Shown: in pieces, positions 26,736 through 36,535 of the stretch | How positions within the stretch are numbered: position 1 is the stretch's first letter | Layout: every line of letters starts with the position of its first letter | From: Spirosomataceae bacterium TFI 002 | GTDB taxonomy: Bacteria; Bacteroidota; Bacteroidia; Cytophagales; Spirosomataceae | Length of the DNA stretch: 64,000 nt | Direction of reading: 5' to 3' | Assembly: GCA_900230115.1 (NCBI GenBank) | Contig: LT907983.1 | Span: 5,378,774-5,442,773, forward strand | Notes under the pieces: model-generated | The model's database searches: none | What the model was told of the DNA's origin: nothing | What the model saw: the letters and a program-made list of their open reading frames with translations, nothing else | Translations under genes and position numbers: made by a program

Positions 26736-26741
26736 AAGGAG
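26736..26741 (+). promoter_or_regulatory. Shine-Dalgarno AAGGAG deciding the DUF1080 start
   Basis: AAGGAG ends 7 bases before ATG 26749. Strong purine ribosome sites are uncommon in this phylum, so this supports the later start over an ATG at 26707. Confidence 0.65.
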
Positions 26742-26748
26742 AAAGATT

Positions 26749-27390
26749 ATGCGATATGGCTTTCTAACTTTTATAATTGTTGGATACTTAACCAATTCAA
26801 TTTGCTCTGCCCAAGAAAAATCAACCACAATTAACCTCTTTGATGGAACTACTTTAAATGGTTGGAGAACAGTGAACCCAAACAATAGTAAATACTGGTC
26901 AGTAGTAGACAGCACTATTATAGGAGGAGATGGAATAAGTAAGATTCCCAAAAATACATATCTATACACAAGCGAAACTTATGAAAATTTTGAATTAAGA
27001 TTACTTTTCAGAATAACTGGTGATCATAATAAGGGGCTAATTAATAGCGGCATTCAATACAGGTCTATTATTGAAAGCAATAAAATCATTGGCTATCAAG
27101 CTGATATTGGAAAGGGGTATTGGGGCGACATTTACGACGAACACCGTCGTGCCAAACTTGCTGGTGGCGATTTAACGACCTTAAGACACATACTTAACGA
27201 AGAAGGTTGGAACAGTTATATTGTCCGTTGTCAAGGAAATAAACATGAACTTTATATCAATGGCGTGAAAGTTTCGGAGTATAGAGAACAGGACGCAAGC
27301 ATTCCCTCTAAAGGTGTTATAGGAATTCAAGTTCATAGTGGCGGTAATGCAAAAGTTGAATTTAAGCACATAACGCTCACTCAATTGTAG
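26749..27390 (+). CDS. Exported 3-keto-disaccharide hydrolase-like protein (DUF1080)
   Basis: A 213-residue protein with a signal peptide (ending CSAQ). The DUF1080 signature is visible: INLFDGTTLNGWRTV near the start, FELRLLFRITGDHNKGLINSGIQYR in the middle and VIGIQVHSGGNAKVEFKHI at the end (a concanavalin-like beta-sandwich). Members hydrolyse glycosidic bonds of 3-keto-sugars. It precedes the PVC-type haem-binding protein gene by 31 bases, so both are likely co-expressed. A strong ribosome site at 26736 supports this start. Confidence 0.88.
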   Translation: MRYGFLTFIIVGYLTNSICSAQEKSTTINLFDGTTLNGWRTVNPNNSKYWSVVDSTIIGGDGISKIPKNTYLYTSETYENFELRLLFRITGDHNKGLINSGIQYRSIIESNKIIGYQADIGKGYWGDIYDEHRRAKLAGGDLTTLRHILNEEGWNSYIVRCQGNKHELYINGVKVSEYREQDASIPSKGVIGIQVHSGGNAKVEFKHITLTQL

Positions 27391-27421
27391 GTCTATGTCG
27401 ATGATCACTAAACACCAAACA

Positions 27422-30400
27422 ATGAATTTTAAGAAATTAACTATTATCTTATTTTTTGCATTCGGCCTCATAGTTATTGCTTGCAAAAAAATTACAACTA
27501 CGAGTAGCACAGTTGTTAATAATCAAAAAAAGGACGCTCCTCTCGGAAAGAAAACCCAATCCCAAAGAACAGAAGCTAATTCTCCAGAAGAGGAACTAGC
27601 AGGCTTTCAAGTTCCAGAAGGCTTTACAGTTGAACTTGTTGCAAGTGAAAGAGATGGGGTTATTAATCCTATCGATTTGACTTTTGATGATGCAGGAAGA
27701 CTTTGGACTCAAACTGGTTCGATGTATCCACTTGATCCAGTTGCAGATATTAAATGGCAACAGTTGCTAAAGCTAATGGATGATCCAGCTACTCAAGAAA
27801 AAGATCCTAGTTTCAAGCGTATACTTGACTTGTACAGAGGAAACACGAAAGGAGATGACAAAATATTGATCATATCAGATTTGTATAGTCGTTCTAAATC
27901 AAAAACAAATATCTGGGCCGATGGCTTAGCCATCCCACAAAGTATTTTACCTTATAAAAATGGAGCATACATCGCACAAGGATCGGAAATGTTCTTTTTG
28001 AGCGATACGGACAATGACGGAAAGGCCGACGAGCGTACTCCCCTATTTCAGGGTTTTGGTTTTACAGATACGCATACGATGTCTCATACCCTGGTTCGTG
28101 GCCCAGGTGATTGGATACATTTTAGTCAAGGTGCACTTAACAAAGGTGAAATAAGGTCAATGGTTAGTGATTCCAAAACCCGCATAGACTATAGCAAAAT
28201 TGCACGATTTTCATTGGACGCATCAAAACTTGAGCTTGTTAGCTCTGGCCTAAATAATATCTGGGGCTTTCAACTTAGAGGCAACGGTCAATGGTATGGC
28301 ACCGAGGCAAATGACCTTGGCTATTCTATTGCTCCTATGGAAATAGGTACAGGATTTCCAGGAATTGGAGGCGAGCGTTTACGACCTTATCAACCTTGGA
28401 TGCCAGTTTTACACGAGTTTCGCATTGGTGGCACTGGAATTTCAGGCTTGGCCTTTGTCGATGATAATTCAGGATCGTTTCCAGATGAATGGAAGGATGT
28501 TGCCTTTTTAGCAAACCCTATTGCCAGCAATATCAATGCAGTGAGAATCAAACGAAACAGTAATGGTTCGATTTCAGCCGATCACCTTCCTGACTTTTTA
28601 ACATCCAAAGACGACTGGTTTCGTCCTGTGAACATGGAATTTGGGCCAGATGGCTGCTTATACATTGCAGATTGGTACAATAAAATTGTGTCTCATAATG
28701 AATTACCTACAACACATCCAGATCGTGATAAGTCGCACGGTCGAATTTGGAGAATTCGTCACAAGTCGCAGAAAAAAAGAGAAGTTCCAAATTTTTACGA
28801 GCTCAAAACAAACGAATTAGTAAACTATCTCAAATCCCCTTCAATATGGGCCAAAAGAGCGGCATGGCATCAAATAAGCGACCGCCCCAGTGAAGAAACT
28901 AAGCTTTTGTCAAAAGAATTGATCGAGGTTGTTTCGGACATTACTCAAGATGAAATTACAAGAATATTGGCACTTTGGTCTTTAGAAGGAATTCGACATT
29001 ATGATAGAAATGTAATCATTAGCCTACTCAATTCTAATTCGGAAAATCTAAGGAGAGAAACTGCTCGGTCTTTGGCATCATTTGCTATTAATATCGATGA
29101 ATTGGCCGATTTACTTGAAAAGGTTTCCGAAGATTCTAACCCTATGGTGCGTTCTCAGGTACTTAGAACTTTGGAAGAAGTAGGAGAAGCTAATTCAAAA
29201 ACCTTAGGAATATTGATCAATGCATGTAAGCCAGAACTGAGGGGAAATGCCATGGGAGGTTCATATGAAAGACTTTTCGAAAGGTATTTGGCAAGAAAGG
29301 CATTGGAGAGCTATCCTCAAGCTTTGGAGAGTAATATTAATTCTTCTAAATCAAACGAACATCCTCCACGAAACATAATCTGGGCCGCCCAAGCATTACC
29401 ACACCAAAACCAACGTGAGCAGGTGTTTCTGGATTTTTACAAAAAATCTGCTTTTTCAAATTTTGACGAGTCTACTTTTGTTATAGTCGCGAATATGCTC
29501 GGTAACCCAAAGATTTTCAGTTTGGTTGAACCAGTTTTTGAAATGGAAGCTGAAGCGAATGTATCAATGGCAATCAAACTTTTGGGACAAGTTCAATCCG
29601 ACGAATTAACTTATATAATGGAAAAGCCTGTAAAATCACTGTTGATTTCCAAAGAAATTAGCCAACAACAGCTTGGACTAGAAGCGACCATTAAACTGAA
29701 AGTTAAAAATGTAAAGGACCAAATTTTAACAATAAGCAAGACCTTTTCTGATCAAAAAACAATGAGTCTGGTCATTTCTGCATTAGAAAACGAAGCAGAA
29801 GAAAATACAAAAGCATTTTCGGAGTTTGCCAAAAACGAAACTTTAGACTTTAATACCCGAGCAATCGCTACTAGGGCTTTGGCAAAAGGTAATATTACTT
29901 CAGCTTTCGAAATTTTAAAGATATGGCTTCCGCAATTGGTCGAAATTCAGAAACGAGAACTTACTAAAGTGATGTCCTCTTCTAAACAAGGATCAGAGGT
30001 ACTTCGTAAATTGTATACTGAAAAACTCATTGATCACAATGCCTTTGAATTATCAAGTGCTGAAAGGGTTCTAAACGCAGACACAAATAACGCTATTGGT
30101 CGCTCTATTAATGATGCTGTTATTCGAAGGATTGAAATGGAGAAAAAAGAATTTGACGCAAATCTACAGCGATTTCTTGCGATTGCAGAGCGTGGAAATG
30201 GAGATCCCATGAAAGGTAAACAGCTGTTCCAAACCTGTTTACTTTGTCACCGAGTAGGCAATAATGGACAAGATATCGCTCCAGCTTTAGATGGGTCAGC
30301 CAATCGTGAAAATGAAGCACTTTTAACTGCTATATTGAATCCTGACGCTGCAATGGAAAGTAGTTATGCCGTATATCGAATTTTAAAAAAAGATGGAAAT

Positions 30401-30604
30401 ACATTGGAAGGATATTTGTCCAAAAAAGATGATAGAGGAACTACCGTAGCATTCATGGGAGGAAGTACAATGTTTATTCCTCACAGCGAAATTAAATCAG
30501 AAGGCTTTCTAGGTGGACGTTCGTTTATGCCTAAAGGACTAATTGAAAATTACAATGATAAGCAAGCGGCAGACCTATTTGCTTTCATTAAAACTCTACA
30601 TTAA
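27422..30604 (+). CDS. PVC-type haem-binding CxxCH protein (membrane-bound dehydrogenase-like, HEAT repeats, cytochrome)
   Basis: A 1060-residue lipoprotein (lipobox I-V-I-A-C-K-K). Start at ATG 27422, because it lines up with the signal peptide; an ATG 27 bases earlier gives a longer leader. Domains in order: an N-terminal beta-propeller of the sugar-dehydrogenase type (FQVPEGFTVELVASERDG, WIHFSQGALNKGE, PDGCLYIADWYNKIVSH), HEAT-like helical repeats in the middle (about 500-850), and a C-terminal cytochrome c-type domain with the haem motif C-L-L-C-H near residue 940 and VYRILKKDGNTLEG beyond it. These proteins are typical of Planctomycetes-Verrucomicrobia-Chlamydiae and of Bacteroidota that oxidise sugars. 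The pair with DUF1080 suggests oxidation of a sugar followed by hydrolysis of the keto-sugar. Confidence 0.88.
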   Translation: MNFKKLTIILFFAFGLIVIACKKITTTSSTVVNNQKKDAPLGKKTQSQRTEANSPEEELAGFQVPEGFTVELVASERDGVINPIDLTFDDAGRLWTQTGSMYPLDPVADIKWQQLLKLMDDPATQEKDPSFKRILDLYRGNTKGDDKILIISDLYSRSKSKTNIWADGLAIPQSILPYKNGAYIAQGSEMFFLSDTDNDGKADERTPLFQGFGFTDTHTMSHTLVRGPGDWIHFSQGALNKGEIRSMVSDSKTRIDYSKIARFSLDASKLELVSSGLNNIWGFQLRGNGQWYGTEANDLGYSIAPMEIGTGFPGIGGERLRPYQPWMPVLHEFRIGGTGISGLAFVDDNSGSFPDEWKDVAFLANPIASNINAVRIKRNSNGSISADHLPDFLTSKDDWFRPVNMEFGPDGCLYIADWYNKIVSHNELPTTHPDRDKSHGRIWRIRHKSQKKREVPNFYELKTNELVNYLKSPSIWAKRAAWHQISDRPSEETKLLSKELIEVVSDITQDEITRILALWSLEGIRHYDRNVIISLLNSNSENLRRETARSLASFAINIDELADLLEKVSEDSNPMVRSQVLRTLEEVGEANSKTLGILINACKPELRGNAMGGSYERLFERYLARKALESYPQALESNINSSKSNEHPPRNIIWAAQALPHQNQREQVFLDFYKKSAFSNFDESTFVIVANMLGNPKIFSLVEPVFEMEAEANVSMAIKLLGQVQSDELTYIMEKPVKSLLISKEISQQQLGLEATIKLKVKNVKDQILTISKTFSDQKTMSLVISALENEAEENTKAFSEFAKNETLDFNTRAIATRALAKGNITSAFEILKIWLPQLVEIQKRELTKVMSSSKQGSEVLRKLYTEKLIDHNAFELSSAERVLNADTNNAIGRSINDAVIRRIEMEKKEFDANLQRFLAIAERGNGDPMKGKQLFQTCLLCHRVGNNGQDIAPALDGSANRENEALLTAILNPDAAMESSYAVYRILKKDGNTLEGYLSKKDDRGTTVAFMGGSTMFIPHSEIKSEGFLGGRSFMPKGLIENYNDKQAADLFAFIKTLH

Positions 30605-30717
30605 TAACAACTTAAAATTTCTTAAAAGCAAATATGCAAAAGCAACTTCCCTAATTCTTTCAGGATTCTTTTGTTCTATCTAAATTTCTTTTCCAAATTG
30701 GATTAAAACTACTATTT

Positions 30718-31656
30718 ATGAAAAAATATTTTCTTCAGAATTTGACTTATGCTTGCCTGTGTTTATTTATATTCATATGCTCAACGCAAAGCGTACTTGG
30801 ACAAAATAAATCAACTGCCAAAAGAGTTATTATTCTTGGAATCGACGGTTTTAGTGTACCGGGTTTTAAAGAAGCAAAACACCCTAACTTAGATTTATTA
30901 CTCAAAAACGGTGTGCTGTCTCTAGACACAAGAGCAGTTATGCCCTCGGTCACTTTACCAAATTGGACAAGCCACCTTTCTGGAAGTGGTCCCGAACAAC
31001 ATGGCGTAGATAATAATAGTTGGGAGAAAAATACGGCATCACTTCCACCAGTTACTGCAGACGAAGATGGATACTATCCCACAGCTTTTAAACTGTTAAA
31101 AGATAAGTATCCTAATGCCAAAACCGCGTATTATTATAACTGGGGAAACTTAATCAAACCTATCAATAAGCGATATTTAGATGAAGTAAACTTTCTTGAT
31201 AACTACGAATACCACGAGAATTACGAAAGGGCTGCTCAATTTGCCAAAGACAACAAAAATAACCCAACTCTTATTTTTCTTTACACCGTTCATACAGATC
31301 ATGCGGGACACGATTTTAAATGGATGTCTCAAGAATACATAACAGCATTAGAAGATGCCGACCTGGCAATCGGAAAATTGGTAAATGACCTAAAGTCCGA
31401 GGGGCTATATGACGAAACTCATTTTTTCTTGATCACTGATCACGGTGGAAAAGAAAATGGACACGGCGGAATGAGCGAAGTAGAAATGACCGTTCCGTGG
31501 GCAGTGACTGGTCCAGGAATCAAAAAGGGTAAAATCCTTGCTGAACCAAATAACAACACAAACACTGCAAGCGTAATTTGTAGATTGTTCGGAATTAGTT
31601 CAATTCCTAAGGCATGGATTGGTGAAGTACCAGAATCCATATTTGAAACGAATTGA
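30718..31656 (+). CDS. Secreted alkaline-phosphatase-superfamily phosphodiesterase
   Basis: A 312-residue protein with a signal peptide (ending VLGQ). It has the type I phosphodiesterase/nucleotide pyrophosphatase pattern: VIILGIDGFSVPGF (metal Asp), MPSVTLPNWTSHLSGSGPEQHG (Thr nucleophile, T-L-P-N), HTDHAGHD (metal His) and ITDHGGKENGHGG (metal Asp and His). Short for this family (usually 400 or more). It is 113 bases after the haem protein on the same strand, so it may belong to the same cluster. Substrate unknown. Confidence 0.85.
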   Translation: MKKYFLQNLTYACLCLFIFICSTQSVLGQNKSTAKRVIILGIDGFSVPGFKEAKHPNLDLLLKNGVLSLDTRAVMPSVTLPNWTSHLSGSGPEQHGVDNNSWEKNTASLPPVTADEDGYYPTAFKLLKDKYPNAKTAYYYNWGNLIKPINKRYLDEVNFLDNYEYHENYERAAQFAKDNKNNPTLIFLYTVHTDHAGHDFKWMSQEYITALEDADLAIGKLVNDLKSEGLYDETHFFLITDHGGKENGHGGMSEVEMTVPWAVTGPGIKKGKILAEPNNNTNTASVICRLFGISSIPKAWIGEVPESIFETN

Positions 31657-32079
31657 TAGTTCTCGAATTCAAGTTTTACTATGCCAAAAGTAAACTTCTA
31701 CAAACGCTCTCTGAATAGCTTATTTTTAATGAAATGGAAGCCCTACTTTACCCTATGAATTTGACTGTTTCATAAGATTCACTTCTATCTATTGCAATAG
31801 CAAAGCTTATTTTACGAGTATTAATATGAATTATTTATTTTCTATCCAACTGTAATTTCAAACCATGAAATGAGAAAAGTCTCGTTTCACATTTAATTAG
31901 AAAGAAACCAGCGAGTTGAGAATTTAACACTCTTGGTACTATTTTTTCCACTATAAATCACATATTTTTAATTTTTGAAATAAAATCCTAAACCAAATCA
32001 ACTATTCAATGACAGAGTGGGACAGCAAAAGCTCAGAATTCTTTAAGTTTGTTCCACTTTTCAATCTCTATCAATCAAA
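31657..32079. other. Intergenic region upstream of rhaDE
   Basis: No gene is supported in these 423 bases. A 10-bp hairpin (TGAAATGAGA / TCTCGTTTCA around AAAG, 31866-31889, one G-T pair) may mark the end of the phosphodiesterase transcript, though it lacks a T run. A candidate -7 box TAAGTTTG lies at 32044-32051, about 28 bases before rhaDE. Confidence 0.5.
32044..32051 (+). promoter_or_regulatory. Candidate -7 box of rhaDE
   Basis: TAAGTTTG matches TAnnTTTG, 28 bases upstream of the start. No good -33 box was found. Confidence 0.35.
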
Positions 32080-34179
32080 ATGAAGCAAAAGAACTATAAG
32101 TATGTCGACTATCTTTGGGATCAAAAAGAAGCAGACAAACTAAACGGAAATGAAGTAGACCTATTTATTTATCGCTCAAACCTCCTTGGGGCGGACCTCC
32201 GATTAACTAATTACGGCGGTGGTAATACTTCAGTAAAAATTGAGGATCAAGATCCTACTTCTGGTGAAAAACTTGAAGTTATGTGGATCAAAGGTTCAGG
32301 AGGAGACATAGGTACACTTACCAAAGGTGGATGTGCAGCGTTATATTTAGACAGGCTTAGAAATCTAGAAAAAGTTTATCGTGGCATTGAACACGAAGAT
32401 GAAATGGTGGCTTTATTTAACCACTGTATTTTTGACTTGAACTCTAAAGCTCCGTCAATAGACACACCACTTCATGCTTTTTTGCCTTATAAACACATCG
32501 ATCATCTTCACCCAGATGCAGCAATTGCAATTGCAGCTGCAAAGGATGGTAAAAAGATAACTCATGAACTGTTTGGTGGGAAAATCGGATGGGTTGAGTG
32601 GCAAAGACCTGGTTTCGACTTAGGTTTACAATTGAGAGACTGTTACGAAGAGGCATTATCTCGAGGTGTAGAGCTTGACGGAATTATGCTAGGCTCTCAC
32701 GGGCTTTTCACTTGGGCAAATACCTCTTATGAAAGTTATGTAATTACCCTAGACGTTGTTGAGAAATGTGCTGAGTACATAGAAAGCAAAGCAAATAATG
32801 TCTTCGGTGGAGCTAAAGTTCAAAGTCTGCCTCAAGCAGACAGAAGATCAAAAGCTTCCTCAGTTGCACCTATATTGCGAGGTCTATGTTCTTCATATCA
32901 ACATATGATTGGACATTTCTCCGATGCAGACAAGGTTTTGGAATACGTGAACTCAAATGACTTGGAAAGACTAGCTCCTATGGGAACGTCATGTCCTGAC
33001 CATTTCTTGAGAACTAAAATTTCTCCTCTAGTAGTTGAGATTACTGATTTCGATGATTTAGATGGTAAGTTATTGCCAAAGTTTGAAGCATATCGTAAAA
33101 TGTATGAGGCTTATTACAATAAGTGTAAGCACCCAAACAGCCCAGCGATGCGTGACCCAAATCCGGTAGTAATTTTAATACCACAAGTTGGTATGTTCAC
33201 TTTTGCTAAAGATAAAAACACTGCTAGGTTAGCATCTGAATACTATGTGAACGCTGTAAATGTAATGCGTGGTGCCGAGGCTATTTCCTCATATACTTCA
33301 CTTCCTCACCAAGAAGCTTTCAATATCGAATATTGGTTGCTAGAAGAAGCGAAATTGCAAAGAAGACCAAAACCAAAACCATTAACCGGTAAAGTAGCAT
33401 TAATCACTGGAAGTGCTGGTGGTATTGGTAAGGCAATTGCACGCAAATTCGCTGAAGAAGGTGGCTGTGTTGTTCTTAATGATCTTAACGAAGAAAGACT
33501 TGAAGAAGCTCACCAAGAGTTTTTAAAGGATTTTGGAAAAGACGCTGTAAGTGCTGTTAGTTTAAATGTATGTGATGTGAATAGTATTTCACAAGCATTT
33601 GATTATGCTAACCTTGCGTTTGGTGGCGTTGATATTTTAGTAAATAATGCTGGTATCAGTATATCTAAGTCAATTACTGATCATTCTATTGAGGAATGGG
33701 ATAGACTTTACGATATATTGGTAAAAGGTCAATTCCTTCTTTCTCAAAAAGCAATTGAAATCATGAGATTGCAGAAAATTGGAGGTGATATTATAAATAT
33801 TGTTTCTAAAAATGCTGTAGTTGCTGGACCAAATAACCCAGGTTATGGCTCAGCAAAAGCTGCCCAAGCTCACTTATCACGCTTAATGGCCGCTGAAGTT
33901 GGAACAGATAAAATAAGAGTAAATGCCGTAAATCCAGATGCAGTTATTGCAGGATCAAATATTTGGTCTGGAGGTTGGGCAGAAGGTAGAGCAAAATCTT
34001 ATGGAGTTACAGTAGAAGAGCTTCCTGCTTTCTATGCGAAACGTACACTATTAAATGAAATAATCTACCCTGAGGATATTGCAAATGCTTGTTTTGCTTT
34101 TGTAGGAGGTTTGTTAAGCAAATCTACTGGAAATCAGATCAATGTAGATGGAGGAGTTCCAATGGGCTTCTTAAGATAA
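32080..34179 (+). CDS. Bifunctional rhamnulose-1-phosphate aldolase/short-chain dehydrogenase
   Basis: A 699-residue fusion. The N-terminal half is a class II aldolase (DTPLHAFLPYKHIDHLHPDA carries the zinc-binding His residues; GSHGLFTW in the middle); the C-terminal half is a short-chain dehydrogenase (TGSAGGIGKAIA nucleotide-binding motif near 443, NNAG, and Y-G-S-A-K active-site signature). Such fusions split rhamnulose-1-phosphate into DHAP and lactaldehyde and then act on the lactaldehyde. The other rhamnose genes (isomerase, kinase, transporter) are not next to it. A terminator follows. Confidence 0.92.
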   Translation: MKQKNYKYVDYLWDQKEADKLNGNEVDLFIYRSNLLGADLRLTNYGGGNTSVKIEDQDPTSGEKLEVMWIKGSGGDIGTLTKGGCAALYLDRLRNLEKVYRGIEHEDEMVALFNHCIFDLNSKAPSIDTPLHAFLPYKHIDHLHPDAAIAIAAAKDGKKITHELFGGKIGWVEWQRPGFDLGLQLRDCYEEALSRGVELDGIMLGSHGLFTWANTSYESYVITLDVVEKCAEYIESKANNVFGGAKVQSLPQADRRSKASSVAPILRGLCSSYQHMIGHFSDADKVLEYVNSNDLERLAPMGTSCPDHFLRTKISPLVVEITDFDDLDGKLLPKFEAYRKMYEAYYNKCKHPNSPAMRDPNPVVILIPQVGMFTFAKDKNTARLASEYYVNAVNVMRGAEAISSYTSLPHQEAFNIEYWLLEEAKLQRRPKPKPLTGKVALITGSAGGIGKAIARKFAEEGGCVVLNDLNEERLEEAHQEFLKDFGKDAVSAVSLNVCDVNSISQAFDYANLAFGGVDILVNNAGISISKSITDHSIEEWDRLYDILVKGQFLLSQKAIEIMRLQKIGGDIINIVSKNAVVAGPNNPGYGSAKAAQAHLSRLMAAEVGTDKIRVNAVNPDAVIAGSNIWSGGWAEGRAKSYGVTVEELPAFYAKRTLLNEIIYPEDIANACFAFVGGLLSKSTGNQINVDGGVPMGFLR

Positions 34180-34202
34180 AATACCCCAGAATAATAAAGA
34201 AT

Positions 34203-34235
34203 AAAGCCTTTTGCATTACTGCAAAAGGCTTTTCT
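34203..34235 (+). terminator. Terminator between rhaDE and hisD
   Basis: A 13-bp perfect stem (AAAGCCTTTTGCA with TGCAAAAGGCTTT) around TTAC, followed by TTCTTTT. It separates the convergent genes and can act in both directions. Confidence 0.85.
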
Positions 34236-34260
34236 TTTAGCTCTTAATGTCGATTGACTT

Positions 34261-35520
34261 TTAACTTATTCTTAAGGAAACCGCATTAGCATGGCCATCT
34301 AATCCTTCAGCTTTAGCCATAGTAACTACACTTGGACCAAGCTTTTCCAATCCATCTTTACTTATTTCTTGATAAGTGATTTTTTTTGTAAAACTGTCAA
34401 CTGAGACACCACTATATGCTCGTGCAAATCCATTTGTTGGTAATGTGTGATTTGTACCCGAAGCATAATCTCCACATGATTCAGGAGTATAATGACCTAT
34501 GAATATAGAACCTGCATTTGTTATTTGCTCGGCCACTTCTTTGGCATTATCAATAGCTAGAATTAAATGCTCTGCGGCATATTCATTCAATATATCTATT
34601 GCCTCGGCTTGATTAGAAACATAAATGGCTTTCGAATTCTCCAAGGACTTCAAGGCAAAATCTTTCCTAGGCAGTAGTTCTACCTGTTTGTTCACTTCTA
34701 TATTTACCTTGTCAATTAACTCCTTTGAAGTTGAAACTAATAAAACTTGGCTATCAACACCATGTTCTGCCTGAGAAAGTAAATCTGCTGCAACAAAAGC
34801 TGGGTTGGCAGAATCATCTGCTAAAACTGCTACTTCTGAAGGACCAGCAGGCATATCAATAGCTATTCCTTCTTTAGATACTAATTGCTTCGCAATGGTA
34901 ACATATTGATTTCCCGGCCCAAAAATCTTATAAACTTGAGGAACAGTTTCAGTTCCATAAGCCATTGCAGCTATTGCTTGTGCACCACCAATGCGAAAAA
35001 CTCTATCAACACCGGCTAAACTTGCCGCATAATAAATTGCAGGATGGTTACTTGGCGAACAAAGTATTATTTCTTTACAACCAGAGAGTTTTGCGGGAAT
35101 TGCCAGCATAAGTACCGTACTAAACAAGGGAGCAGTTCCTCCAGGAATGTAAATTCCAACCTTATCTATACCTACTTGTTTTCTCCAACACTTAACACCA
35201 GGCATAGTCTCAATTACAACTGGTTCAGTTAATTGTGTCTTATGAAAAGTTGTAATATTGTCAAAGGCTACTTGAATTGCAGCCTTAAGATCTTCAGGAA
35301 TTTCATCCCCTAGGCTTATAACTTCCTGCTTACTTACTTCGAATTCATTTAGTAGAATGTTATCAAAGTCCAAGGCAAATTGCCTTAAAGCCTCGTCCCC
35401 TTTGTTTCTCACCTCAGAGAGAATTGGACTTACCCTTGCCTCTATTTCCTGAAAATCAAATACAGGCCTTTTAAGCAGTTCGCTCCTTTTCTCTTTTTCA
35501 GGATTTAGAATTATTTGCAT
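34261..35520 (-). CDS. hisD: Histidinol dehydrogenase
   Basis: A 419-residue enzyme for the last two oxidations of histidine synthesis. Motifs: GPGNQYVTIAKQLV, DMPAGPSEVAVLAD, LSQAEHGVDSQ (zinc-site His) and EYAAEHLILA, with the final YASGTNHTLPT region. Its ATG overlaps the hisG stop (TAATG), so it is translationally coupled. The remaining his genes are not here. Confidence 0.96.
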   Translation of the reverse strand: MQIILNPEKEKRSELLKRPVFDFQEIEARVSPILSEVRNKGDEALRQFALDFDNILLNEFEVSKQEVISLGDEIPEDLKAAIQVAFDNITTFHKTQLTEPVVIETMPGVKCWRKQVGIDKVGIYIPGGTAPLFSTVLMLAIPAKLSGCKEIILCSPSNHPAIYYAASLAGVDRVFRIGGAQAIAAMAYGTETVPQVYKIFGPGNQYVTIAKQLVSKEGIAIDMPAGPSEVAVLADDSANPAFVAADLLSQAEHGVDSQVLLVSTSKELIDKVNIEVNKQVELLPRKDFALKSLENSKAIYVSNQAEAIDILNEYAAEHLILAIDNAKEVAEQITNAGSIFIGHYTPESCGDYASGTNHTLPTNGFARAYSGVSVDSFTKKITYQEISKDGLEKLGPSVVTMAKAEGLDGHANAVSLRIS

Positions 35521-36386
35521 TAATAAATCATTTTTTCGATTGGAACCACCAAAATACCTTCGGCACCAGCAGCTCTTAACTCTTCAATGCTATCCCAAAA
35601 CTCATTTTCTTGTAAAACTGAATGAACAGAAGACCACCCAGATTGAGCCAATGGTAGAACCGTTGGGCTTCTCATACCTGGAAGCTTCGAAATGATATGA
35701 TCTAATTTATCATTGGGTGCATTCAAAAGTATATATTTATGATTCTGAGCTTTTTGAACAGCATTTATTCTAAAAACAACTTTGTTTAACAATTGTGTTT
35801 TTGCTTCACTCAGTTTTTTATTTGCAATTAAAACAGCTTCAGATCTAAATATTACATCTACCTCCTTGAGTCCATTACTTAGGAGTGTTCCTCCAGAACT
35901 TACGATATCACATACACCTTCTGCAAGGCCTATTCCAGGAGCAATTTCGACTGAACCACTGATTTCATGTATCTGTGCTGATACTTTTTGTTCGTCTAAA
36001 TAAGCCTGTAGTATATTAGGATATGAAGTAGCAATGCTCTTACCTTCAAAATATGAAACATTTTCATATTCAATTTCTCTAGGTACTGCTAACGAAAGTC
36101 TGCATTTTGAAAAGCCAAGCTCTTTTACAGTTTCAACTTCTTTTTTGTGTTCAACAAGAACGTTATTACCAACTATTCCTAAGTCTGCAACACCGTCTTC
36201 AACATATCCCGGAATGTCATCATCTCGCAAAAACAGAAACTCTGCAGGGAAGTTTCTTGAAGTTGATTTTAGCTTGCTTTTGCCAACATCAAACTTGATT
36301 CCACACTCTTTAAACAACTTTATGCTGTCTTCACTTAATCTTCCAGACTTTTGGATTGCTATTTTTAGCACTTCTTTTGATTGCAT
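35520..36386 (-). CDS. hisG: ATP phosphoribosyltransferase, long form
   Basis: A 288-residue HisG, the committed step of histidine synthesis. It begins LKIAIQKSGRLSEDSIKLFKE, has the PRPP-binding-like DLGIVGNNVL and GIGLAEGVCDIVSSGGTL, and a C-terminal regulatory ACT-like domain (APNDKLDHIISKLPGMRSPTV). The long form does not need HisZ. It starts the hisGD operon, with a good promoter at 36407-36438 and a start just 20 bases after it. Confidence 0.95.
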   Translation of the reverse strand: MQSKEVLKIAIQKSGRLSEDSIKLFKECGIKFDVGKSKLKSTSRNFPAEFLFLRDDDIPGYVEDGVADLGIVGNNVLVEHKKEVETVKELGFSKCRLSLAVPREIEYENVSYFEGKSIATSYPNILQAYLDEQKVSAQIHEISGSVEIAPGIGLAEGVCDIVSSGGTLLSNGLKEVDVIFRSEAVLIANKKLSEAKTQLLNKVVFRINAVQKAQNHKYILLNAPNDKLDHIISKLPGMRSPTVLPLAQSGWSSVHSVLQENEFWDSIEELRAAGAEGILVVPIEKMIY

Positions 36387-36406
36387 CTATGCTTTTAAAT
36401 TTGGCA

Positions 36407-36438
36407 CAAAGGTAAAATAAGGTTTATTGTCAGCCAAA
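36407..36438 (-). promoter_or_regulatory. Promoter of hisGD
   Basis: On the minus strand a TTTG -33 box (36438-36435), a 20-base spacer and TACCTTTG (36414-36407), which fits TAnnTTTG exactly. The hisG ATG is 20 bases downstream of the box. Confidence 0.7.
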
Positions 36439-36469
36439 TAGATGTCAACAACAATTATTTTCATTATTT

Positions 36470-36501
36470 TTTGAAAGTATCATAAGATTTGGTTATACTT
36501 G
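36470..36501 (+). promoter_or_regulatory. Divergent promoter for a small membrane protein gene
   Basis: TTTG at 36470-36473, a 20-base spacer and TATACTTG at 36494-36501 (one mismatch from TAnnTTTG). It faces away from the hisG promoter and lies 34 bases before an ATG. Confidence 0.55.
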
Positions 36502-36535
36502 TAAAACGTTAGCTTTCCTTAAAACAAATACTCAA

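Noticed and set aside
32080-34179. Fusion suspected as an assembly or frameshift artefact
   Set aside because: The aldolase-dehydrogenase fusion is a known architecture and both halves are complete and in one frame.
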